NCBI GenBank assembly: GCA_965644295.1
Contig: CBFFRP010000476.1
Coordinates: forward strand, 1-23,202
DNA: 23,202 bases
Direction of reading: 5' to 3'
Source: Paraphysomonas bandaiensis
Taxonomy: Eukaryota; Chrysophyceae
Under the pieces are notes generated by a model. It did not search any database. It was not told the DNA's origin and saw only the letters and a program-made list of their open reading frames with translations. Made by a program: the position numbers and the translations under genes. This document shows positions 16,356 through 23,202 of the stretch, piece by piece. Every line of letters begins with the position of its first letter. Within the stretch, counting starts at the first letter, position 1.

Positions 16356-17942
16356 CTATTCAACTATGCGGGGATACCTTTTGGCTATGTCTGCATCCAC
16401 CAGCACCATGTAAGTCTCATCGAAGGTCTTGACGGAGCCCCACGCAAACACAAGATAATTATCGAGGGCGTAAGTAGCACCATTAAGCAGAAAACGAGCA
16501 CTAATCTTCTTTTTAGATGTCCTGTGGTACCAATGTGTGTATTCGAAGACCACCACATACGATTTTGTAGAAAAGTCTGGAAGGTCCAAGCTCTGATACC
16601 ACTGATCCCCAAAGAAACGAAGATCCACATACACTCTATCACCTACTTGCACTGCTGTGACATCTGCCCTCCTGAGCTGAGTCTTGAAAGGAGTGACCTG
16701 ATTCTGATCCAGGATGAGGTGATGTAAGTACTTCCTAGATTTACAGAAATCTTCATATGCCTGACAATCGAATAGATCTCTACTCCATGGTACTTCCAGT
16801 ATGTCCCCATCTGCATACTCCACAATGAATGTCATGCTAGTACGGTGGTTGGCATCTCCCTTGTACCCATGAATCACCTTGACTCTGAATTGCTCTTGAT
16901 CTCGGATGGCAGCCTCCACGGCATCCTCCTTTGAACCCACAAAGTACTCTAGGTCAGTTACAGAATATTTGTGAATAGCCCCTGTTAATACATTTCTGCA
17001 GTCTACGTCATTCTTGTACTGGTGAACTACCTCGAAAGGTCCCTTGCGTTTTGTAGACAGCTTCGGCACCGGTCTCACTCCTGGGTCATACAAGACCAGA
17101 TCCCCTTTCTGGAATTTGTTCTGGGGACCCATCCTCTGGTTAGGATCCTCCACTCTCTTCTTGATCAGAGTCTCCTGGTATTGTCTAGATGCGTTGCGCA
17201 ACTGGTGAAGGTTCTCGTGCATCTTCTGGAGGTATAGGTGCTCAGGGACGCGCTCGAATTTCTTCGCGAGATCACTATAGATGGAGTCTGGTGTCCCAAA
17301 AGTCAGCTCAAATGGAGTATAGTTTGTCTCTGCTGATCTGTGTGTGTTAAGAATAATTTGAACACTGGGGATGAAGGTTGGGTCGTCAAAAACATTCTTC
17401 TCTCTGGTGTCATATACCAATGCTCGCAAGTGTCGTCCCACTTCCTTATTCACCCGCTCGCAACCATTGACATGTTTGTTCGCAATGCTGAAAACATGCC
17501 GAACTCCCACCAGATCAGTCAATTCCTTGAATAACGCTGAATTTAAATCTGGTCCCAAATCAGATATGATCATGTCAGTAAAACCGAAATTCGCCCAATA
17601 CTTCCAGACTGAATCCGCCAGGGTCGTTGCTGAGCATCCTTTCACTGGGTTCAAAAACGCTAGCTCCGTAAACAAATTCACAATGACGTTAATGTGTGTC
17701 TCTCCATTGCGGCCGTGGGGTGTAATGGCTAATGCATCTATACCGATTGCGGTCCTGTGTGATGGAGGTTTCAAGTGTCTCTGCACAGGGATCAGCCGGG
17801 TTTTCATCATCTCCCTCCTGGACTTCTGGCAATTTGCGCAGCGGTCTATATAGTCCTTAACTTGTCGCTGGGATATGCCATGCCCAGGGAAATCCCTGTT
17901 CAGTCTCCTCCAGGTCTCGCGCTCTCCCCAGTGTCCGACTTG
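16356..17942 (-). CDS. pol: Element C integrase with chromodomain-like C terminus (behind an in-frame TGA)
   Basis: 528 codons in the same frame as the RT part, separated from it only by TGA 17945-17943; the first ATG is 17810. Before that ATG lies most of the zinc finger (QVGHWGERETW...CANC), so starting there would lose it. Numbered from the ATG, the catalytic triad is D25, D84, E118, a D,D33E spacing like element A. FQKGDLVLYDPG...RKGPFEVV (233-262) is the integrase barrel. HGYKGD...FIVEYADGD...DFCKSRKYL (about 314-362) resembles a chromodomain, which in chromoviruses guides integration to modified histones. The last ~100 residues (GDRVYVDLRFFGDQWYQSL...) match element A only. Stop TAG. 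Confidence 0.92.
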   Translation of the reverse strand, partial: QVGHWGERETWRRLNRDFPGHGISQRQVKDYIDRCANCQKSRREMMKTRLIPVQRHLKPPSHRTAIGIDALAITPHGRNGETHINVIVNLFTELAFLNPVKGCSATTLADSVWKYWANFGFTDMIISDLGPDLNSALFKELTDLVGVRHVFSIANKHVNGCERVNKEVGRHLRALVYDTREKNVFDDPTFIPSVQIILNTHRSAETNYTPFELTFGTPDSIYSDLAKKFERVPEHLYLQKMHENLHQLRNASRQYQETLIKKRVEDPNQRMGPQNKFQKGDLVLYDPGVRPVPKLSTKRKGPFEVVHQYKNDVDCRNVLTGAIHKYSVTDLEYFVGSKEDAVEAAIRDQEQFRVKVIHGYKGDANHRTSMTFIVEYADGDILEVPWSRDLFDCQAYEDFCKSRKYLHHLILDQNQVTPFKTQLRRADVTAVQVGDRVYVDLRFFGDQWYQSLDLPDFSTKSYVVVFEYTHWYHRTSKKKISARFLLNGATYALDNYLVFAWGSVKTFDETYMVLVDADIAKRYPRIVE

Positions 17943-20168
17943 TCAATGGGCATTGTGAACCTGATCTAAACACTCCGTTGGTGTGAGCTGCAAATGGTTA
18001 GAGGTGGGTTTGATCTCCTCTCCTAGCACCTCTTCCTCATCAAACATATTGCATAAGGTACTCATGCGCTGCTCATATTCTAACTCCTCCTCCTCAAATT
18101 CGTCATCTTCATTACACAGGTGGCATAGCCCTTCCGCTGTATGACAATCTTCATGCTCGTCCTCTTCAGCAACACATAGATGGAGTCTGGAGAGTGTATC
18201 GGCCAGTACATTTTCTTTTCCAGGGATATGTCTCACCTTAAACACAAATGACTGCAGGTAAATTCTCCATCGTATAATCTTGGGTACTTCTGACGCTTCT
18301 ATCCATCTCAGGTTGTTATGATCCGTCTCCAACAAAAACTCCTTCCCGATTAGATAATACGCCAGTCTCTTGACCACATAGTAGATTGCAAACCCCTCCT
18401 GCTCAATAGTATCCCACTTCTGTGCTTGCTTAGAGAATCTTTTGGAGATCAGCGCTATAATTTGCTCCTCCTTTGAACCGTCTGCATGTGTCAAGATTTG
18501 AATGAGGACTCCGCCAACACCTATCTCACTCGCATCAGTTCTTATCACCCATGGCAGCTCGTAATCTGGGTAATGAAGTGCACATGCCTCTTGCAAATCC
18601 TTCTTGAAATCTTCGAATTCCTGTCTATAGTCGTGCTCCCACTTTGACTCGTCTGACCAGTCGAATTCAGGTTTCGTAAGATCTGTCAAATGTCTAACTT
18701 TCTCACTGTAATTTTTCACAAAAGGTGCGAAGAAAACTCCACATCCTAATAATGATCTGATTTTCTTGGATCTGTTCCCGGATTCTGGAAAAGGTATCTC
18801 AAGTAATGCAGCCTTTCTGTCCTCTGTCAACTCAAAGCTCTGGTGCTTGCATCTATAGCCAAAGAACTTGACTTCTCCAAAACCTAGCCAGCTCTTTGCA
18901 AACTTGAGAACAACATTGTGTTGTATGCATCTCTCGATGAAGATTTTCAGTCTCTCGTATGCCTCTTGGTAATCCATCGCCAGAAGCAAAATGTTGTCGA
19001 ATATCACTATGGCCCACGGTAAGTCTGAAAACAATGCATTGACAGTCTCTTGTAAAACGCCAGTAGCAGGACCTATTCCCTCAGGCATGAATCGTGGTTG
19101 ATATTGACCCCAAGGAGTTTGAATGGATAGCTTCTCCGCCGTCTCTTCATGTAATGGGATTTGGTGGAAGGCATTTGTGAGATCTATGTCTAAAAATACC
19201 TTGTACCCCATGATACGATCCAACTGGTGCCTAATATTAGGTATAGTGTAGTTACCGATGTGAATATGCTTGTTGATCTCTACGTAATCACCACAGAACC
19301 TGATGAATGGCTTCGTAGCCTTGGGAGCAACAACCAAGCAAGACGCCCATGGTGATCTACTCTTCTCGTACATGTATCCGCGCAGTCTCAAAAATTCCTT
19401 TTCTGCCGCCTCCCAGAGTCTTGGGTTTATGGGTCTGGCTTTTGGTTTGATTCGCTGAGGTAAAGTGTCTTTGAAGGTGAGTTTTAATGGTTCAACACCT
19501 CTGATGCCAGTCCATGTCTCTGGTACAAAAACTTTCAAACCTTCATTTAGTAACAGTTCTCGAACAGGTGTTGCTTTGTCAAAATCTTCAGCTATATGCT
19601 CGGGCATCAAATCCTTGAATTCCTGAATGGCTTCTTCTCTGCTTTTTCCCAAAAACTTGATCACCTCACCAAACTGCACTGGCAACGGAGACATTTCTTC
19701 TTCCGGTGGCTTTCCCTCCATACTATTTGACCAGGGATGGACTATGTTGTCCATGGATGCCAAGAACTGCAACATCTCCTCCTCCGCATCTGCCACGCTC
19801 GTTTTAATCTTTCTTTCTGAATTGCCTTTTAAACTATAGCAAAAGAAGTCCCACAAGTCCCCTAGTATCGCAGGTAACCCAATTATGACCTCATTATCTT
19901 TCATGTCCAACACAATAAAATCTCCAGAGTATTTGCATGAAACCGCGCGCAGTGAACGATCCTCGAACTTCAAGGTAAGTCTCACCATGATGTCACTCCA
20001 TGCCACTGTCTTATTGTCTGCTAATCCGACTTTTGTTCTCTTGTGTATTATGTCCTTAGTATGCATGTGTTTCTCGATATCTCTAAACTTCCTTATGCTG
20101 ATGTAGTTCGAACAGAGGGCTCCCGTGTCGAACAGTACTGATGTCTCTACGTCTCTTCTCATTTCCAT
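17943..20168 (-). CDS. pol: Element C protease, RT and RNase H
   Basis: 741 codons from ATG 20168, but the frame is open upstream as far as the gag stop at 20343, and the protease probably begins in that part (ARIEVVDREN just before the ATG looks like its first strand). Protease: DTGA 14-17 and IIGLPAILG 95-103. RT: about 250-420, with FLDIDLTNAFHQI (D329) and the active-site box I389-F-D-N392 where YxDD is usual. RNase H: D545, EQEG (589-592), D616 in TDHNN, D657. The acidic tail 670-715 is Cys/His-containing and unassigned. It ends at a TGA (17943) inside the integrase zinc finger. The IFDN box is shared with element A, so it is a lineage trait rather than a lesion of this copy. Confidence 0.93.
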   Translation of the reverse strand: MEMRRDVETSVLFDTGALCSNYISIRKFRDIEKHMHTKDIIHKRTKVGLADNKTVAWSDIMVRLTLKFEDRSLRAVSCKYSGDFIVLDMKDNEVIIGLPAILGDLWDFFCYSLKGNSERKIKTSVADAEEEMLQFLASMDNIVHPWSNSMEGKPPEEEMSPLPVQFGEVIKFLGKSREEAIQEFKDLMPEHIAEDFDKATPVRELLLNEGLKVFVPETWTGIRGVEPLKLTFKDTLPQRIKPKARPINPRLWEAAEKEFLRLRGYMYEKSRSPWASCLVVAPKATKPFIRFCGDYVEINKHIHIGNYTIPNIRHQLDRIMGYKVFLDIDLTNAFHQIPLHEETAEKLSIQTPWGQYQPRFMPEGIGPATGVLQETVNALFSDLPWAIVIFDNILLLAMDYQEAYERLKIFIERCIQHNVVLKFAKSWLGFGEVKFFGYRCKHQSFELTEDRKAALLEIPFPESGNRSKKIRSLLGCGVFFAPFVKNYSEKVRHLTDLTKPEFDWSDESKWEHDYRQEFEDFKKDLQEACALHYPDYELPWVIRTDASEIGVGGVLIQILTHADGSKEEQIIALISKRFSKQAQKWDTIEQEGFAIYYVVKRLAYYLIGKEFLLETDHNNLRWIEASEVPKIIRWRIYLQSFVFKVRHIPGKENVLADTLSRLHLCVAEEDEHEDCHTAEGLCHLCNEDDEFEEEELEYEQRMSTLCNMFDEEEVLGEEIKPTSNHLQLTPTECLDQVHNAH

Positions 20169-20282
20169 ATTCTCTCTATCTACTACTTCAATCCTCGCTT
20201 TAGTGTGTGCGGCAGTCCATAGTCTCCTGCCTATGCCGCACGCCTGCAGGAAACTTCGCTCCAGGGCCTTTCTGCAAGCCTT

Positions 20283-20345
20283 CCTGCTGTGTGAGCTTAT
20301 TATTTCACTGACAACAGGGGGCCCAGAAAGACCCTGCAGTAGTCA
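20283..20345 (-). promoter_or_regulatory. Candidate stop-codon readthrough signal between gag and pol of element C
   Basis: Gag ends at TGA (20345-20343) followed by CTACTG. TGA CTA is a known leaky stop context in viral and cellular readthrough genes. The 58 codons from there to the pol ATG are all open in the same frame. Two mutually exclusive stems can form downstream: CAGGG/CCCTG (20336-20332 with 20319-20315), six bases after the stop, or CCTGTTG/CAGCAGG (20318-20312 with 20289-20283) extended by GTGA/TCAC. Gag:Pol ratio control by readthrough is inferred. Confidence 0.65.
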
Positions 20346-21938
20346 AGATTTCGTTGGATCACGCTTCATTATCTTAGGAGGTCCCGGACCATCTCTTTCC
20401 ATCGTCGCCAACTTCTTCATCATCCACTGTCTGCAGTCCTTCGCACACTTCTCATTGTGACTTCCAGCATATTTGCACTGGTCTCCTCGAAAGCACTTCC
20501 CATACAAGGCGAAATTGACACATCCCAACCCAGTAGCAGATGCCTCTATGGCTTGTAGCCTTCTGTAGTCTGTGTCCTGATCTCTTGCTGTCTGGTGGTC
20601 CACTTTGTCCTCGTAGCGCTGATTCGTGTCATGACCTTCTGCAGTGCTCTTTGGGTCTTCCTCATAGTCAGAGTCATCATCTGAGTCTGGTTCTGCGTTT
20701 CTGGATTCCCGTAGCTCCTGATCTTCATCGTCACTGAAATCATTTATCTGGTGCAAAGGCTTAGCTTCCCCACTGGTCATCGGGTACGTTTTTGTCTCAT
20801 GTCCTTTGTACTTGTCTTCCTGTGAAGAGTGAGGCTTGTTCTTGCGCATGTCATGACTTTTCATACTATAGTCCTCACCACTGTATGGCACCAGTCTAAT
20901 ACGCTTCGACGTGTCATAGTGCTCCTTAGCCTTCTTAACATAAGCTTCCAGGAACTCTTCAACCTTGGAGTAGTTTCCTGCCTTGACCTTGGGTATTTCG
21001 GCCAAGACAGTCTTGTTGTAAGTATCATCAATCAAATTTAGGAATATTTGTGCTAAACCGAAGTCTTTGCCTTCCAGGTCTGGGCAATACTGGCTATTGT
21101 TCTCCATAATAATCCTGAAGGTCCTTAAGTATATGTCTCTACGCCTCAGAATGCCTTGGAAGAACCTCTCGTGAGTATTCGGTCTAACTCTTTCCCAGTT
21201 CAACCTTTTGATGTCTCTTAGGGCATGCCTTAACGTGTTGGAAAACTCGAGCTTGGACAGTACTTGAGTTTCTTTAGCCATCAGCTTGCAAAATTGTTCA
21301 GGTGAGAGTTCTTGAAACTGAGATTCCGTCATATCATTGTTGAAAATTAGTAGATTTCGAATGCTTTGGGAAACAATGAGGGCCGGCTCTAGTCTCACCC
21401 CATACTTGACCTGCCAGTCAAACCACTTGGTCACAAACTGAGCATAGTCCGCCAGGTCCATTGAATTTAGGAATATGTGCGAATGAGAGGGAGTAGGCAT
21501 TTGCACAACTACTTGCCTTCTCTCCGCCAGATGTGTAGTCTCCTCAACCTCTTTCATGAAAATAGTCTTGCGTTCTCTAGATGCGCTCGGGTGGGTAATT
21601 GCCCTGTCCTGCTGCTCCGTTAATTCTTTCTCTCCTTCCAGGATGGCTGTTCTAGCTTCCATAGTTTCCAGTCTGGCATTGATGTCTTCCAGCACAGTCT
21701 CCACTTTCTGATCGCTCTTTTGCTTTTCCTCTATCAAAGCATCCACTCGTTGGTCAACGTGCTCGAACCTTCCCAGCAATCCCTGGTTTATTTTTTGAAT
21801 TTCTTGCTGCAACTCTTGATTGTTCTTCTGCATCTCTTGTCTTGCCACTTGTGCATTCTGATGCAACGTCTGCTGTATCATTTGTTGTTGCTGTTGCATA
21901 AAAGATTGCAGCATTTCCTGAAGATTATTGTGTTCCAT
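20343..21938 (-). CDS. gag: Element C Gag with coiled coil and CCCH-type zinc finger
   Basis: 531 codons, ATG 21938 in good context (AACATGG), 113 bp after the 5' LTR. Residues 1-110 are Gln-rich with heptad-like spacing and should form a coiled coil. Residues 155-345 (DLADYAQFVTKWFDW... to ...EEFLEAYVKKAKEHYD) look like the helical capsid region. Residues 400-450 are acidic. Near the C terminus C473-x8-C482-x5-C488-x5-H494 resembles a CCCH finger rather than the CCHC knuckle normal for Gag; C498 and C502 follow. It should package element RNA and form the particle. It ends in a TGA with pol continuing in the same frame. Confidence 0.88.
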   Translation of the reverse strand: MEHNNLQEMLQSFMQQQQQMIQQTLHQNAQVARQEMQKNNQELQQEIQKINQGLLGRFEHVDQRVDALIEEKQKSDQKVETVLEDINARLETMEARTAILEGEKELTEQQDRAITHPSASRERKTIFMKEVEETTHLAERRQVVVQMPTPSHSHIFLNSMDLADYAQFVTKWFDWQVKYGVRLEPALIVSQSIRNLLIFNNDMTESQFQELSPEQFCKLMAKETQVLSKLEFSNTLRHALRDIKRLNWERVRPNTHERFFQGILRRRDIYLRTFRIIMENNSQYCPDLEGKDFGLAQIFLNLIDDTYNKTVLAEIPKVKAGNYSKVEEFLEAYVKKAKEHYDTSKRIRLVPYSGEDYSMKSHDMRKNKPHSSQEDKYKGHETKTYPMTSGEAKPLHQINDFSDDEDQELRESRNAEPDSDDDSDYEEDPKSTAEGHDTNQRYEDKVDHQTARDQDTDYRRLQAIEASATGLGCVNFALYGKCFRGDQCKYAGSHNEKCAKDCRQWMMKKLATMERDGPGPPKIMKRDPTKS

Positions 21939-22051
21939 GTTAACGAATCCTCAGTATTGTGTAATAATAGATATTATATATATATATATATTTTTTTTTA
22001 TATCAATTCCAAATCTGCAGATTCGTTCGCTGCTTTCGGAAGTAAATTTAC
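21939..22051 (-). other. Element C leader, with no ordinary primer-binding site
   Basis: Directly after the 5' LTR the element strand reads GTAAATTTAC (22051-22042), a perfect palindrome, and then TTCCGAAAGCAGCG. No TGG stands next to the LTR as tRNA priming would require. The first TGG is about 38 bases in. An AT dinucleotide run and an A9 tract lie at about 21973-22001. Confidence 0.7.
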
Positions 22052-22890
22052 TGTGACCAAACCCGGGGTATCACACCGGGTGCAGCTATGTATATGAAAT
22101 GAATGTGCGAATGTAACAAGAAAATAGCTAATGTAGAGATAAATGTGCTTATTACTCTGCCCTGCAACTGCCTGAGCACCCTCAAGCACTTATCTGAAGA
22201 CACCTCCTCAAACGTGTTAATAGGCAAGGCTAGTAACATAATAATGACAGCACATAGAACACAAACAACTCATACAGAACCATTTACATTCTATGAACTA
22301 TCTAGAAACACAGCAGAGAACAAAGAACAATATTCTGCAGAAAATTCAGCAACATTTCGCCAATTTTGTGGAGATATCCACCTTCTGGAAGATTCACGTA
22401 GAAGCCTATAGGAAGAGCCTTAAACCAGCTCAACAGCCACAGACCAAAAATGCAGTGACTAGCCAATCAGCGTTCAGCAGTAATACATAATACAGCAGCT
22501 GTATAGTGATAGTCCCTACATGTACCTATAACTGCATCATCGCGTACTTATGTACCTCGTGTCACACAACACACTCTGCAAACACATCACCACCAAGTAC
22601 AGTCCGCATTCCAGCACCGTTATACAGCATTCGAAGCATATACATATAGACAACACAGCCTGTATTCCATACAGTATACAAAACAGTATAACCCGAGTAC
22701 ACCAATCAGATCTCTCCATTGCTCATACAGCAAAAACAGCAGCACTTGTAATCCGAGAGTGAAGTGTGTCTTCATCCGAAGAAGATAAGATGCAGGCAGT
22801 ACATACACACACAGTCCTCTAGAGCCCCCCTTGTAGCATATTAACCTGGTCTTTTGTGGTATGTGATTAGTTTGACGCCTCGGCGTTACA
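22052..22890 (-). repeat. 5' LTR of element C
   Basis: 839 bp, one difference seen from 15490-16328. Followed by ATAT (22891-22894), the target duplication. Confidence 0.96.
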
Positions 22891-23173
22891 ATATAGAGAA
22901 GAAGAATGAGTAACACAGCTATACATCTCTACAGTGTATAACACACACATACACATACATCATGTTCAGCATTTCACTTCAACACACAACACACCCGATT
23001 AAAAGTATTTTATCCGGTATGTATGTACAGCTTCAACACTCTGAGAGTAGAAACTGAAAATAAAACTGAAAACTGAAAATACTAAAACACTCTGTACGTG
23101 TTAGAGAGTACAACAGAAGAGTAACATATCATACTACTAATATAACGCAGTAAGTAACCAGTACTGCGTGACA
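22891..23173 (-). repeat. D-family repeat, copy 2, right part: start of a minus-strand LTR (element D)
   Basis: It continues the repeat interrupted at 15489; homology to copy 1 runs to about 23060. On the minus strand the outer end reads TGTCACGCAGTACTGG, an LTR-like start with dyad CGCAGTA/TACTGCG, comparable to TGTAACGCC of element C. No gene in it. Confidence 0.65.
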
Positions 23174-23176
23174 CTA

Positions 23177-23191
23177 CCCTCTTTTCCCCCC
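23177..23191 (-). other. Polypurine tract of element D
   Basis: On the minus strand GGGGGGAAAAGAGGG, then TAG, then TGTCACGC, matching the layout of A and C. The element body would lie to the right of the window. Confidence 0.55.
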
Positions 23192-23202
23192 AGCTGAAGA
23201 AA

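Larger units (their letters stand above)
15490..22890 (-). mobile_element. Element C: complete, very young Ty3/gypsy LTR retrotransposon
   Basis: 7401 bp on the minus strand with 839-bp LTRs and a 4-bp target duplication. I saw a single difference between the LTRs (AAACCAACTC at 15869, AAACCAGCTC at 22431), so it inserted very recently. On its own strand: 5' LTR, short leader, gag (21938-20343), protease-RT-RNase H (to 17943), integrase (to 16356), polypurine tract, 3' LTR. All proteins are in one frame of 1861 codons, broken only by TGA at 20345-20343 and at 17945-17943. It inserted in the D-family repeat. Confidence 0.96.

Overview
The window is eukaryotic repeat DNA: a nest of Ty3/gypsy-type LTR retrotransposons with no recognisable host gene, no tRNA, no rRNA and no prokaryotic signal. 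Polyproteins with aspartic protease, reverse transcriptase (RT), RNase H and HHCC/DDE integrase, bounded by near-identical TG...CA repeats with 4-bp target duplications, support this. I cannot name the organism; the style suggests a repeat-rich protist, alga or early-branching fungus-like lineage, and that is only a guess.

Layout. (A) A plus-strand element enters from the left edge inside RT (base 3), runs through RNase H and integrase to a stop at 2632-2634, resumes at 12326 and reaches its polypurine tract at 12481-12492. Its 3' LTR starts at 12496 and probably ends at 15400. (B) A complete, young minus-strand element, 2637-12321 (LTRs 547 bp, 3 differences seen, duplication AAAG), sits in A exactly at the pol stop codon. 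(C) A complete, very young minus-strand element, 15490-22890 (LTRs 839 bp, 1 difference seen, duplication ATAT), lies 89 bp beyond A. (D) C splits an older repeat (15401-15489 plus 22891-23173) that looks like the 3' LTR of a fourth, minus-strand element whose polypurine tract is at 23177-23191 and whose body lies right of the window.

A and C belong to one lineage. Both have an RT active-site box reading IFDN instead of YxDD, a D,D33E integrase and a chromodomain-like C-terminal module, and A, C and D share a YAG trinucleotide between polypurine tract and LTR. C has gag, protease-RT-RNase H and integrase in one frame, interrupted by two TGA codons. The first, directly after gag, has the leaky context TGA CTA and looks like a programmed readthrough signal; the second falls inside the integrase zinc finger and looks like a nonsense mutation.

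B is the most unusual element. Its 1941-codon pol frame is intact and carries a SET (lysine methyltransferase-type) domain and an unassigned module between RNase H and integrase. Its gag appears to start inside the LTR and is split over two frames. The putative A LTR holds a second, degraded SET-like fragment (14782-15255) and a family of CC-AGCG-GG hairpins, two of which differ by compensatory base changes.
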